A program made the position numbers and the translations under genes. DNA of 64,000 bases, from positions 216,001 through 280,000 of the forward strand of contig JAEMBT020000010.1 of assembly GCA_018873245.2 (NCBI GenBank), read 5' to 3'. Each line of letters opens with the position of its first letter. Position 1 is the first letter of the stretch. The notes under the pieces were generated by a model. It was not told the origin of the DNA, ran no database searches, and was given only the letters and a program-made list of their open reading frames with translations. Origin of the DNA: Archegozetes longisetosus (taxonomy: Eukaryota > Arthropoda > Arachnida > Sarcoptiformes > Trhypochthoniidae). Below, piece after piece: positions 1 through 11,862 of this stretch.

Positions 1-332
1 TCTGTCATTTATCTCTTTCAAACATGACTACTGAATAGAAAAAGCATTAGTAGTTTGCTAATCAAATAAGACTGAACATACATTTAGAATAAGTAATGAA
101 TTTGTTTTTATTTGTTCGACTAAATTGATTGAAGTGAAATAAAATGTGGTTAAGCAGTGATAAACGAAACACTGGTATCAATAGCTTATCTTTAATTAAG
201 AAGAAATCATTTTCGGATTAATAAAAAACAAAAGTAGTTTTCAATAGGAAATCGAAAGTTCAACTAAGTTTATGACCAGTTTGCAAATAGATTAACTTAT
301 TTTAACTTATTTTAACTTTAAGAAAATTTTCA

Positions 333-380
333 TATATAAATCAAAATCTAGCAATTGGGCAATCATTCAGCTTTCAGTTC
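333..380 (+). promoter_or_regulatory. Core promoter of first cuticle protein gene
   Basis: A TATA box (TATATAAA, 333-340) is followed about 35 bases later by initiator-like ATTCAG/TTTCAGTT sequences (365-380). The first coding ATG is at 444. Spacing fits a standard arthropod TATA/Inr promoter. No transcript data support the exact start. Confidence 0.6.
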
Positions 381-443
381 TCATTAACTTAATTTCATTT
401 AATAAAAGTTTTAGTCAAAACTTATTTCATTAAGTAATTCAAA

Positions 444-1255
444 ATGCTTAAAGTATGTAAAAGTATTAGTTTATAGTCATCTGTATAGTGTCACATTTTG
501 TGGCATTTTTCATGCTATTTCCTATATTGTTGTAAATCTAGCTCACATTTACAACTTAATAGTTTTCTGGAAGAACCGTACAGGTGTAAGCTTACCAAGT
601 AATCACTTGTCTAGTTCTTCGAGCAAACTATTCAAAATATCAAGTTGGGGTTATGATCGATAGCCCCTAACTCGCGCTTAATTCTAACCTAAATCACTTA
701 TAATTTGTGAATGTGATCTGCAGCAATACTTGGGTTAGAACGAGACCAGAGTCTTGATCGAATAATTCGCTCAAAACTTCAATTATAACTAATTTATGTA
801 TAATTTTGATTGACTTAATTCTGATTGAAACCTATTTCTCATAGTTTGCAGTAATTCTATCCCTGATCGCAATCGGAAGCGCATCGCCATTACTAAACCA
901 ATGGGGCGGACAAGTCTTATTGGCCCCTCGAGCCATAATAGCCGATGACTACGCGAAGCCAACTCCATATGACTTCGGATATGACGTACAAGACGAATAC
1001 GGAACTCAATTGACTCGTCAAGAATCAGGTGACGGAAGCGGCTCAGTAAAAGGCAGTTACAGCTATAAAGACGCCTATGGATTGACTAGAATTGTCGAAT
1101 ATGTTGCTGATGGACATGGCTTTAGAGCTACTGTGAAGACTAACGAACCCGGAACTGAGCCGAAAAATCCCGCTGATGTCCAGATGTTGGCCAATCCTAT
1201 CATTGTTCAAAATCAACTGATTGCCAAACCCATATTACAACAGAAACTTTACTAG
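444..1255 (+). CDS. Cuticle protein, Rebers-Riddiford type (copy A)
   Basis: Structural protein of the exoskeleton that binds chitin through a Rebers-Riddiford (chitin_bind_4) domain. Two exons are read: 444-452 (M-L-K) and 845-1255, joined in phase 0 across a 392-bp intron (GTATGT...CATAG), giving about 139 residues. The next available AG, at 850-851, would put the reading out of frame. The join restores a signal peptide (MLKFAVILSLIAIGSAS). The mature part has the core YDFGYDVQDEYGTQL, then SGDGSGSVKGSYSYKDAYG, YVADGHGF and the chelicerate NEPGT ending. Copies B and C downstream share the core and the gene structure, so this is a local family. Expression in epidermis is inferred from the family. 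Confidence 0.93.
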
Positions 1256-1420
1256 AATTATATAAATTATTTGATTTAAGATGACGCTTTTCTTGATTTC
1301 TTGCTTATAGACTATTTTTTCAATTGCTTAAAATTCTTCTATTCGCGGCATAAATTTTATTTAATATTTATAATTCAAAGTTTATTACTTGAATCATAGA
1401 TAGAGCATTCTGTGAGACTT

Positions 1421-1426
1421 AATAAA
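1421..1426 (+). terminator. Poly(A) signal of cuticle copy A
   Basis: AATAAA lies about 165 bases after the stop codon at 1253-1255, the nearest good signal on this strand. Confidence 0.5.
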
Positions 1427-1429
1427 AGT

Positions 1430-2970
1430 AATTTATACTCTGATGACATTTTTGTTTAAAAATACTTTCTAAACAAAAACCATTATATTTAGTAAATAAA
1501 TTGACTTATTTTCTAAGTTTGAATCAAATTTGATGAGCCTCTTTCAAGAAAATGTCATACACTTGAATTTAATCATTGAAGCTTCCTAGTTTCAATATTG
1601 CTTATGCTATCCACTCAAATAATAAATTAGTAAATTTTGAAAAATACATACACAACAGTAAAGTATTATTCTTTACAAATTTGACCTAATACTAAAGTTT
1701 AAATTGAGAATTAGAACTCCACTATGAATCAGTCCAATAGATAGTAAACATTTTATGAAGATTTTGTCTGATGCGTGTTAAAGTACATATCTTTGAAGGG
1801 ATACTACAAATGTAGGCAAAATGGTATAAAAATAAAGATCTTGAGAGTTGTTCAGAAAAATATGGGTACCTAAGTAATTTTTCAATATGAATAATGTTCT
1901 GTTCAAATTTTACATCTATTAAGCTTATTAGACTTTGTCATCTATTGAACCCGATGTTATCTAATTAATTAATATCGATTATAATGCCACAAACATTTTC
2001 TTTAAAATTATTTTGAGGATTACCAAAAGGTAACATCACAAAGCTCTTCTTAATTGCAAGTATATGTTTCAATTTGAAGTATTAATATAATGATGTTCGC
2101 TCTCGTGTAAAAATGGATAAGTATTTGAATAGTTAATAAGAATAATCAGTTTATTTCATTGAAATTAGATAATACGTGACTAGTTTTTCAATATGAATCC
2201 ATACTTGAATGAGTTATTGATTTCTGAAATTGAAATTATTTTATTTGTGATACTTGACAATTTTGTTTGTTCATACTCAATAAGTAGATATCTTTAAAGA
2301 AAATTGATAAATGACAATTTGGGTGGTACTTTTAATTGGGTTCAAGTTCTTGATTGGCATAAAAGATTTATCAACAGTTCGAGTAAAAAATCATAGTTAC
2401 CTAGCAAAATAACTTTGTTACTAAAAGTCTACTAAAAATAAATTATGAATCAATAAAATCAATAAACAAAAATACAGAAAACTAGAGTTTGAGACAATAT
2501 GCTTATACCAGAAACATTCGACATAACATCTCTGAACAAAAGGTGTTGCCTTACAGTTAAAACTGATAAACAAGTGATTAATGACTTGAATTTAAAATTA
2601 TCATATATTAGAATAAAATATTCATAAACAAATTTCATCTCAATATGAACTTGAAGAATGAGATGTAAGATTAGTGAATTTTATCCCCAATTAAGGATTG
2701 CATCATTTTTTGAATTGATCTCATTTGAAAGACCATATAATGAAAGGCCATATGTTATCTATTCAATCGCTAAATCTTAAAATAATTTTTTAGTTTTTTA
2801 GAGACTAACCCATATTGGCATGTAATCTAAGTAAGACTTATTTGCATGAAAATTAGGATAAGTTTCGATTAATTAAAAAGTTATGAAATCGTATTTGGAA
2901 TTATGGAAAATTTGTGATTAGTTGTAGGAAAGTTGGAAACAAAACAAAAAATGTTTTGAACTGAAAATTT
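1430..2970. other. Intergenic, no gene seen
   Basis: AT-rich spacer between cuticle copies A and B. No long reading frame, RNA gene or repeat with clear ends was recognised. Confidence 0.6.
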
Positions 2971-2973
2971 TCA

Positions 2974-3008
2974 TATTTAAGCTCAACGTCTATGTTGTGA
3001 AAATCAGT
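2974..3008 (+). promoter_or_regulatory. Core promoter of second cuticle protein gene
   Basis: TATTTAA (2974-2980) is followed 24-30 bases later by an arthropod initiator, TCAGT (3004-3008). The ATG is at 3077. The arrangement matches copy A. Confidence 0.6.
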
Positions 3009-3076
3009 TCGAGTTTGAGCTTTCATTCAGTTAATTACTTAAGTTTTCCAGTACGCACTTAAATATCTCATTCAAA

Positions 3077-3859
3077 ATGATGAAAGTATGAAAATTAAAC
3101 GTTCAATAAAATAGTGTTTCTCTTAGAAAACTTTTACTTTTGCTAACTTTTTTCAGACTAATTTCCAACTTTTAGTAAACTTTTCAGAGTTCAGTCTAAA
3201 ATCTATCAAACTATTTTTCTATCATAAATATATGAAAATTAAGCTTCAATTAGTGTTTCTTAAAACTAAATCTTTCATCAACATTCTTGGGATTAACATT
3301 TTATGATAAATCTAAGAAACTTTTCATTATTCTTTTTCAAGTGCTCACCTGATCGAGTTTGATTAAGCTACGAATCATTTGCTTATTGTTTGAGTTAATA
3401 TGAAGTTTGATAAAAAATTAATTTTTTCAATAGGCAATCATTATATTATCTATGGTCGCATTGGGAAGCGCAATAGCTCCCAGATCACTATGGGGTGGAC
3501 CAGTATTAGCAGTAGCACCACAACCATTATTGGCCGACCCTCTGGCAAAACCAACTCCATATGCATTCGGATTCGACGTAACTGATGAATACGGAACAAC
3601 ACTTCAACGCCAAGAATCAGGTGACGGAAGCGGTGCAGTGAAAGGCAGTTATAGCTACAAGGATGGTCAAGGATTAACTCGAGTTGTTGACTACGTCGCC
3701 GATGCCGGAGGCTTCAGAGCTAATGTCAATACTAACGAACCTGGAACTGAGACCAGCGCTCCAGCTGATGTGACCATTAACGCCAAACCAGTTCTTGTGG
3801 CGGTCGCGCCCAAGCTTGTTGCCAGACCCGTCTTAGCATTGAGACAAAAGATCTATTAA
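3077..3859 (+). CDS. Cuticle protein, Rebers-Riddiford type (copy B)
   Basis: Chitin-binding structural cuticle protein. Exon 1 is 3077-3085 (M-M-K). Exon 2 is 3434-3859, after acceptor TTCAATAG, phase 0, total about 144 residues. The join makes the signal peptide MMKAIIILSMVALGSAIA. The mature N-terminus (Pro, Trp, Gly) leads into PYAFGFDVTDEYGTTLQRQ, SGDGSGAVKGSYSYKDGQG, YVADAGGF and NEPGTET. A short Val/Ala/Pro tail follows, typical of hard-cuticle RR proteins. The domain core is closer to copy C than to copy A. An AATAAA lies at 3986. An overlapping frame starting at 3400 is only a shadow of this exon. Confidence 0.94.
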
Positions 3860-3985
3860 TGGCTGACAATTTTTAGCGTTTTTTACTATACTATTGTATC
3901 ATCCTCTCGATTTGCGGCATATTATTGTTATTTACAGTGAAATTATTATTTGATGCATGCTTTGTATATTTTGTGAGCAAAATTC

Positions 3986-3991
3986 AATAAA
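3986..3991 (+). terminator. Poly(A) signal of cuticle copy B
   Basis: AATAAA, immediately followed by another AATAAATT, about 130 bases after the stop. Confidence 0.55.
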
Positions 3992-3999
3992 ATAAATTA

Positions 4000-5400
4000 T
4001 GCTTTGCTAGAAATTTAAGCGAAAAGTTTATTTCACTTGAAGCATGAGTTTTATTAAAAGCGTGAAAAACATAATTTTTTGTATCTTAAATGAAAAATTA
4101 TTTCGAGCTACTTAAAGCTCTACAGTTTTCAAACTTTCAAACTAACTTTTTCCCAAACAAATCTATTTCAAGCTTTGTTGAGTATCAATTTTCAAAATTA
4201 TTTTATAGCATTCGAAAGGTATGAAAAAATTGTCTTCGAAGTCTAAATTAAATCTTCTTGATTATAACTTGATAGTTACAATTTCTGAGTGTTTTTTACT
4301 GTATGACTTATTTGGATAGCTCATTGCTTATTAGTAATTCTGTTAGAAATATAAACCTTAATAGATTATTTATTTGATTTATAAATTAATTTTGAGCATT
4401 AGTATTTGTGATGGAACCATGTTCAATATAGTTCTGATTCACTTATATTGTGTATTGTTCACACTTTAATAGTTGAGCGCGTTAATGCACTGTGTATCAC
4501 TTGCTATCAAATGCTTGTGCGCGCCTTAAAAAATTAAAGTATTTCAACTATCGTTACCATGTTTACTTTACTGAAATCTACAGAAAAATTACTGAAAGAG
4601 TATTTAGGTATATTTTCCAAAACTTCAAGATTGAAGTATAAATTTCAGATATATTTAGATTTTGAAGTGATTTTCTTGTGTGTTATTTCTTGATGCATCT
4701 GATTTAATGATAAAATTAGGACTTTCATTAAGTTTTCTGAAATCTGATCACTTTGTACTGAATTTGGGATATTTAGGATTGCATAGAGGCTGCCAAATCT
4801 GTGCTTTTAACAACAGTAATTGGGATTGTATCTGAAATAAGGGCCTAACGCGCTTTGATGTTAAACTGAGTTTATAATTGATTCAATCAAATCAAGTTCT
4901 AAGTATATCTTGAAATCAATACATGTTGCAACTGAAAATTTTGTGCAATTAACTTTCGAAATGGCTAATTTTGATTATCATATTCTAATCAAACTATTAA
5001 GACATAAAAACCAATTATTAACTCGATTTAAGAACAAAAAATTAGGCTCTTATTTCAGATGCTTCTCTAATTTCAACTCAAATATTCAATCCCTTAAAAA
5101 TTAGTAAAACCTGATAGCTACTAAAAGCTTTTATAAAGAGAGGTTTGAATTAATTTTTACTGAAATTTCGTTCAATCAATTTAAGTTATTTATGCCGATA
5201 TTGAGATTGTTCAACATTATTGATTAATACAATATAAGGAACAAATAGGTGCTCAAATCTTTAGGTTTTGAGCATTTCGCAAAACATTCCACAAACATTA
5301 ATTTTCAAAAACCCAAATTCCTTTAAGTATAGTAAAGTTCGCAAAACTACTTATATAAATAAACAAAATCAAAGCCAAATTTTGATTAGCGAAGGCAAAA
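4000..5400. other. Intergenic between convergent cuticle genes B and C
   Basis: AT-rich sequence. Short open frames (4910-5104, 5268-5531) have no recognisable domain, and the second runs into the antisense of copy C. A TTTATT at 5408-5413 is a possible poly(A) signal for copy C on the minus strand. Confidence 0.5.
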
Positions 5401-5527
5401 GTTACTCTTTATTAAAATATTCAACTCATCAAATTACAAAAGAAAGAAAAATATTTCTAAGAAATAACAATAAGCTCAAATCCATCTGTGAAATCAAATA
5501 CGAAAAAGCTGGCCAAAACGTTATAAT

Positions 5528-6187
5528 CTAAATCCATTTTTGTTGTGTCCATGGATTAAATGCCAAAATGGGTTTAGATGCGAGATAAGGAGCGGATAAA
5601 TACGGAGCACCGGGTAATACTTGTGCAGACAAAACGGGTGGTGCGGCCACTAATGGAGCCAATGGTTTGGCGGTCACTAAAGGAAGCAGCGGTTTGGCGA
5701 CCAATTTTGGGGCTGCGACTGGGACTGCTACTTTAATTGGATTAGCAATGATTTTAACGTCCGCGGGATTGCTGGTTTCAGTTCCGGGTTCGTTGGTGTT
5801 GACGTTTGCTCTAAAGCCTGCGGCGTCGGCGACGTAGTCAACAACTCGAGTTAATCCTTGAGCGTCTTTATAGCTGTAACTGCCCTTTACTGCTCCATTT
5901 CCATCCCCTGATTCTTGGCGTTGAAGTGTTGTTCCGTATTCATCAGTTACGTCGAATCCGAATGCATATGGAGTTGGTTTTTCAATGATTATAGCTTTTG
6001 GTGGTACCACTGGTATGTATGTGGCGCTACAGCACATTATGACAGCCAAGATTGCGATTATCTTTAGGAGTAAAGAGATTTTCAACGTTAATCAAAGATT
6101 ATTAAAGCTTTCACTTATATAGAGCCAAACAAGTTTTACTAACTAACATATTTACAAAAATGCTTAACAAATACATACTTTGATCAT
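5528..6187 (-). CDS. Cuticle protein, Rebers-Riddiford type (copy C)
   Basis: Chitin-binding structural cuticle protein, opposite in direction to copies A and B. Exon 1 is 6187-6179 (M-I-K). The intron is 6178-6062 (GTATGT...CTAAAG, 117 bp), and exon 2 runs from 6061 to the stop at 5528, giving about 180 residues. Reading exon 2 upstream of 6061 gives no ATG, which supports the tiny first exon. Signal peptide MIKIIAILAVIMCCSA. The domain has PYAFGFDVTDEYGTTLQRQ, GNGAVKGSYSYKDAQG, YVADAAGF and NEPGTET. The C-terminal tail of Ala/Pro/Val repeats with Lys-Pro-Leu is longer than in A and B, as in many proline-rich cuticle proteins. Confidence 0.93.
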
Positions 6188-6302
6188 TTTTCAGTAGAAT
6201 TAATACTGTAGAAAATATCACAAATTAAATGTTGAATTGCTCTCAACGAATTGAAGGAATGAAGCGAAGATTTGCAATGTGTTCATGGCTAGAATCTCAG
6301 TC

Positions 6303-6310
6303 CTTATATA
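6303..6310 (-). promoter_or_regulatory. TATA box of cuticle copy C
   Basis: On the minus strand this reads TATATAAG, about 120 bases upstream of the ATG at 6187, similar in distance to the copy A promoter. Confidence 0.55.
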
Positions 6311-6446
6311 CTGGTTGATTTCGAAAATTTTTAATAATTTTTCATCAAATTTTCCTCCAATCTATAAAAGTCTGAAATCATAAAGTCTTGACTGCCTATC
6401 AATAATCCATTGATTTTTCCCCTTATTTATCATATGATAAGTCGGA

Positions 6447-6488
6447 AAACTGTATAAAAACTGTATAAAAACTGTATAAAACTGTATA
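6447..6488. repeat. Short tandem repeat, ACTGTATAAAA unit
   Basis: Three to four copies of an 11-12 bp unit (ACTGTATAAAA) in tandem, between cuticle copy C and the ionotropic receptor gene. Confidence 0.85.
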
Positions 6489-6786
6489 CATTTTATGTGT
6501 TTAGTTATTGACCTCAAAATTAATTGGAATTTGATTAATAAGTGTATCGTTGGAGAGTAGAATAAAATAAAATTTTATTTCAATTTGTGTTAGTACTGAT
6601 GCCAATCAACGAAGTTTGTGCAACAGTGTGTTATTCTAAAATTTATCAATTTATCTATTAACTTTTTATATTTATAAATTTCTTAATTAAGGACCCGATA
6701 ATCATTATGAAAAATAATATTGTTTAGTCATGACATGAAATAATTTTCTTTTTATATATATATATGAAGCAAAAGTTTTTAAAACT

Positions 6787-9210
6787 TTAAACCAATTTTC
6801 GTACTGGTAATTGATTTAAATATTCAATTAAAAATATAAGTGAGCTGATTGCCAGTAAGACTAACATCATATAAAAGAGGCTTTTCATACTTTTCGAACT
6901 GATTTGAGTAAAACTCTGTTCATTTGAATCATAAGTACAAGACTTAACATTTGCATAATTTGAACGCGAATATGACTGAAACATATCTTCTAACCATTTA
7001 ATCATCAATCCATTAGTTACAACGCTATCAATACTGAAAGAGATTTAGAAAATGATCTCTCATTTGTATTTGTACAGTTTGTGCTAAAATAACTTTACAT
7101 TCTGTTAATTAAAGCAGTTGTTTTAGGATCCAATTCCTTACGAAATCCTAAACTCAGAGAAGTAGTGAAAAAATCTTCAGATGCGAAATGCAGCTTAAAA
7201 TTTTCGTTTAACTTGCAGAATCCTATTCTCAAAAGCCACCCGTCTTCTAACGGCTTAATAGGAGCCAGTTTGCCATTAATTATCAAACTTTTTAGTGGGT
7301 CACTAAATTGTGAATTATAGTGTACTATAGAATAGTTTCTATTCTTAGCCATTCTTTGCCAAATGTCTTTGTTTTCTTGAACTTGGCTTTTCTAATAGCG
7401 AAAAAATGATGCTTGTCTCATACAAACTGTGACTAAAGTTTTAAAAATATATTGCAATCAACTATACTAATATAAATTTATAAACTATTGAAAATATTGT
7501 CACGCACTGGCCCAACCTTAAGTCATTTGAATCAAGACTTTGCATATTTTCTAGAATTTATTAATACATCGAAACTGATGCTTGTTATCTAACACTAGTT
7601 TTCTCGATATCACATCACTTGTATGTATTACTACTATAATACATCACACTAACCATACTATGTTTTAAATATTTAAACTAAAGTTTTGTTTTTCTATGGA
7701 GATCAAACTTAAAACACCAAAATGGATCCTAAGGTCTCAATTTTATATGTGTAAATTTTAATTTCAAATTTATATCGTTTTGTCTATGTTTTCTAATAAA
7801 AAGCTTTAAAAACCCTAAAACTAATTCTAACTTTCAATTTCCAACTATGCTTTTGGACAGCAGCGGAACAATATGATTCTAAGCTTGAATGGTTACTTTC
7901 AGAAATTTAATTAAAGTCATAGTGAGTCTTGTTTGAAATTTTTCTATTGCTTGTCAAACAGTTTTCTTCCTTAATAAAAATTGTTTTGAAGTTTCATCTT
8001 TTAAGACTAGGAATACTCAAATATTTTAATGACAAAATTTGAAAAGTACTTAGAAAATTTCAAATAACCTCAAAGTAGGGTTGAATCGCAGAGCCAATAT
8101 CAATCGAAGGAATAACATTTTTGGCCTTTGCTAAATCACTCAATGAATTAATAACTTCACGATCAGAACCGACAATCAATTGGCTACCAATCACAGAATT
8201 AATCCATATGCATAAAATGTAGTGACTAAATATGAATATTAACACCAAAAGTGTCACCCTTCTATAGTTAAAGTGCGCTAAAAAGTATTTTCAAATATAT
8301 CATCAGTTTTAAGATGTAAAATATAATAATTCGTGCATTAAGCCAGTTCCATATTAGGCTTGTCTCACATTAAGCCAGTTCCATATTAGGCATGTCTCAT
8401 ATTAAGCCGGGTATCTACACGTGAATTATTTCTAGCTTTATTCCTAGATATAGAATATTTAGTGCACCTGCAGAAGTTCTGGCTTGATCCGCAACTCAAT
8501 ATCATTTTTAAATAGAAAAAGTAAGGCATTTACACTGATTTAGTACTATTCGCGCCAAATCCCACAAATTGAGCTTCAACTTAGTCTCTTTGATAACGAT
8601 TTGTCGTAAGACATCGTATACAAAGACAAGTAAAACTAATAAGAGTAAGAAAATCCAAATAAAGTTATCAATGAGATAAAAATAGTCAGTAATTTGTCCA
8701 CTAATTGCTCTACTGTTAGAGGTGACGATAATGCTAGGCGTTTCTAATAAACTCTTAGAAAACTTGATAACTTTCTGTCTCTCATCAGTTTTTGACACAA
8801 CCGATTGCGTTACATCACATTCCTTAAGGAAATAAACTTTAGAAAATCTATCAAAACCTATCATTTCATACAAACATTTCTAATCAACATTCCAACCATT
8901 CCGTTCCAGTTCTTATTCCTATCTTGATTACCATAACCATCTTTTGAATGAATAATTTCATAACTATTTAGATATTGATATTAAAATTTGAAGACTTTAC
9001 AATTTTTGTTTACCTGATGTTTCTCAAAGACTTGAGAATTTTAGATAGTCCTTAAGAAATCCTATGTCTTCAAGTTTACCACTGTTGTCTTTATGCAAAA
9101 CATTAAATGGTGGTCTCTAATGATAACAAGAATATAACTCTTTCTTAGAGTTGAATATATTTGATAAGTTATTTAGTACTTACATGAACAGCTGCTAACC
9201 TGAGACGCAT
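6787..9210 (-). CDS. Ionotropic receptor (variant iGluR), seven exons, one frameshift
   Basis: Chemosensory ligand-gated channel of the IR family, expected in sensory neuron membranes. Exons on the minus strand: 9210-9184, 9116-9014, 8963-8876, 8822-8534, 8277-8069, 7391-7099, 7033-6787, about 418 residues. Landmarks in order: RPPFNVLHKDNSGKL and DGYG...NWNGMVGMLIRN (S1 lobe), SKTDERQKVIKFS, M1 (FIWIFLLLLVLLVFVYDVL), pore-side LARIVLNQ, M3 (LLVLIFIFSHYILCIWI), SLSDLAKAKNV and NKDIWQRMAKN (S2 lobe), LGFRKELDP, M4 (LFYMMLVLLAISSLIFLIE). There is no long amino-terminal domain, as in divergent IRs. Splice phases agree at every junction except within exon 2, which is one base short: after GFLKDYLK the frame hits TGA unless the A4 run (T4 at 9039-9042 on +) were A5. 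It is either a recent pseudogene or an assembly error. Confidence 0.82.
8336..8412. repeat. 32-bp tandem repeat in receptor intron
   Basis: About 2.4 copies of a 32-bp unit (starts CATTAAGCCAGTTCC) at 8336, 8368 and 8400. It lies in the intron between the pore exon and the M3 exon of the ionotropic receptor. Confidence 0.85.
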
Positions 9211-10370
9211 TTATGTATTCAAAGCAAAACTCGGATTGTATCAAGTTTTTACTTTAAATAAAAATACTTCAATATAATAGAACTCATGTAATATTATTTA
9301 CAGTCAACTAAATCAAATTCAAATTTCAACTCATTTTTGAGAACTTTTCTCTTCGAAAGCATTGATTTAAGAAATATATTAACAAGTTGTGTACTCTTGA
9401 CTAAATTTGAGTCCTTCTACATATAATTAGAGCTAATATCGATTGAAAGATAATTAATAGAAATGTTGCATTATTGGGTGTGATATTTAAATAGAAATTT
9501 TAGCTTAGAGATATTAATAGTTTATGATAGAAAGAAAGTGCTACTCATACATGAGTTTTTATCTATTCGAAAGTTTGAGTTACGCACACAAGGTATGAAA
9601 TTTGGGTGAGAATAGTGAGTCTATTAATACGTTTCAAAAACAGATTCTCTAATAGAGAAAGTTTCTCGAACAATTTACTTTGAGGACATAATTTACTTAA
9701 TAGTTGAATTTATATTTTTTATTATATGTGATAGTTTTATTGCCTTCCTATTCTCAAAAACGCTTAAATCACTGGAATAATTGAGTGAATAAAACATGAA
9801 ACAGCTACATCACTTTATACCAATTATGAAGTGATAGGTAGACACTATTTCATAACAAATTGCAAAATAAATCGGATCTAGTTAATGATACATCACTAAT
9901 GGAAATGAAATTTATAACAAATTGAATAGTCGCTAATGATAGGAAGCTTTGTTCACAAATATTTCTTATGAGTTAATGTTTTGATAATGGAACTTGTCTC
10001 ATATCGCTGCTTCTTTCTATCTCTATGCACAAGTCTATTGCAATATAACAAATGATGTCGATTATATATTTAAACTTAAAAAACCTTAATATCATGTATT
10101 AGTTGTGTCACTTAGAAGACAATTCGAAGAGGATTCTAAACTTTTAATATAATTTTCATTCAAATCCAACAATATTCAAAATATTTCAAATCAATCAAAA
10201 GTTATTAAAAATGTCAAATCTTTGTGAATTTTCTTCTAATTCGCATAGCTAGTAAGTGATATCGTGGTTTGAAAAGTTTGTATCTACAATTGACATAGCT
10301 TATGTGAATATTGTAGAGAAAAGCAGAGATGTGAGACAAATTCTCAACTGATCTATAATAAATCGGCTAT
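9211..10370. other. Intergenic, no gene seen
   Basis: AT-rich sequence upstream of the ionotropic receptor gene. I saw no amino-terminal domain exon here and no other gene. Confidence 0.5.
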
Positions 10371-10372
10371 TG

Positions 10373-10600
10373 ATTCATATTGATGTAACAGAAATCACAC
10401 TACAATAGCAAGTTGTACAATAATTATCATATATGTAAACTTATCTGTTTGAATAAATATAATTATTTCGATTTGCTCTTGTATATTGATTTCTACTACA
10501 TCAATATGAATGTTATGTATATGTAGATTTTGCAGACTTGAATATAGACAGACAATAATAATTATTGTCTGTCTGCAAAATCTATATGAACATAAAATAT
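10373..10600. repeat. Adjacent inverted repeats / hairpin cluster
   Basis: Arms ATTCATATTGATGTA (10373-10387) and its exact reverse complement (10497-10511) enclose a 109-bp loop. Next to this, TAGATTTTGCAGAC (10524-10537) pairs with 10571-10584, and inside it AGACAGACAATAAT (10546-10559) pairs with 10561-10574 around one central base. This is probably a decayed foldback or MITE; no target-site duplication was identified. Confidence 0.7.
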
Positions 10601-10619
10601 GCATTAATGCTAACTTGAA

Positions 10620-11716
10620 GACAAAGTTTAATATTGAGGAGAAAATTTAAGCCTTCTTTTCAAACTTGCCTTTCAAGATAAAAATACTGTAAGCATGCAA
10701 ATGTTGAATAGTATTTTGTTCGTTATTTTTCAAATATATTCTTAAAACCAGAATTCATTATTTATGTGGACATTTTTATTCTAACTAATCATACTTTCAA
10801 TAATTGTTGACATGAGTGATCGAACTGTTTTTATAATAATTTAAATATATAAATATTAATCAACTTAAAGAAGTGATATTTTGAGTTTTTATTTTCAAAC
10901 TATTTGATTTTGAGGTCTTGCTTCAATGATAACTTTTAACTAAAAATTACTTTTTATGAGATAAACTCCATGACAAAAATATGATATTCTTCACTACAGG
11001 ATTTTAGTTGAATATATAACAGTAAATATTAAATTTCTGTTCCTCATTTATAAAAAGATTGAAACACTTGGAATTTTTCACCTGATTGTATGGTGCAGGT
11101 CTTAATAAAAAAGAAACTTGTTTTAAAAACTTTATGTAAGCAAAAGCCACGAAACATGTTAATATCTTATACAGTATGTCCCGTCATCTTCAAAGCTCAT
11201 ATATTGAGTGCAATTTTTCTTTAATATTGCGCATAGATCAGATTAAACGGTTGAATAAAGTTTCAAATAAGTGGAACAAAGAATTGTTCCACAATCATGT
11301 TTTGTTTAAAAGCACTTTTAGTATGAAAAATGGTGTTTACAATAAAGAGATAGTCTTTGTTTATAAAACTTATTTATTAATTAACTATCGTTGTGATAAA
11401 AAATAATCTCTGAAACTTTTAAGAATTTCAGACAATATGATTAAAAGTTAAATTTTGTTTAGAAAATAATGGATAACATCTTCAACATATGTTCTGAGGT
11501 ATTGAATTGCTATTTCTAAGCGCTAATTCTTTACATTCAATTTGATCGTTGAATGTTTGTTTGTTTGTATCAAATTTGAATCGATGAGTAATTTATTTGA
11601 TATCTGATCAAAATATTCTAATATAAAAAGTTTTAATTACTTTATTTAAGTTTGGAAGATAAAGGACATACAATATTAGGTCAATTACATTTTTAAAGCA
11701 CGATATTGATCTACGC
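10620..11716. other. Intergenic, no gene seen
   Basis: AT-rich. An open frame at 11176-11406 has no signal peptide, domain or codon pattern that supports a gene. Confidence 0.5.
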
Positions 11717-11724
11717 ATTATATG

Positions 11725-11862
11725 TATTGCTGAATTATTTCGGTCATAAACCGAATTTAATTAATAAATTTTTTTATTTTGTACATTTTTATATTAATAT
11801 TTTTTCTAATCAAATTTGACAGTCGAATTTATTTTTTAGCTGACCGAAATAATTCAGCGCTA
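11725..11862. mobile_element. hAT-type MITE, 138 bp
   Basis: Terminal inverted repeats of 22 bp (TAKYGCTGAATTATTTCGGT; left copy TATTGC..., right copy TAGCGC...) with 20 matching positions. The core GCTGAATTATTTCGGTCA (11729-11746) is exactly repeated inverted at 11841-11858. The element is flanked by an 8-bp direct repeat ATTATATG (11717-11724 and 11863-11870), the target duplication length of hAT elements. There is no coding capacity. Confidence 0.82.

Noticed and set aside
5268..5531. 87-codon open frame on + strand
   Set aside because: Ends in the antisense of cuticle copy C, has no domain, and is Lys/Asn-rich as expected in AT-rich DNA.
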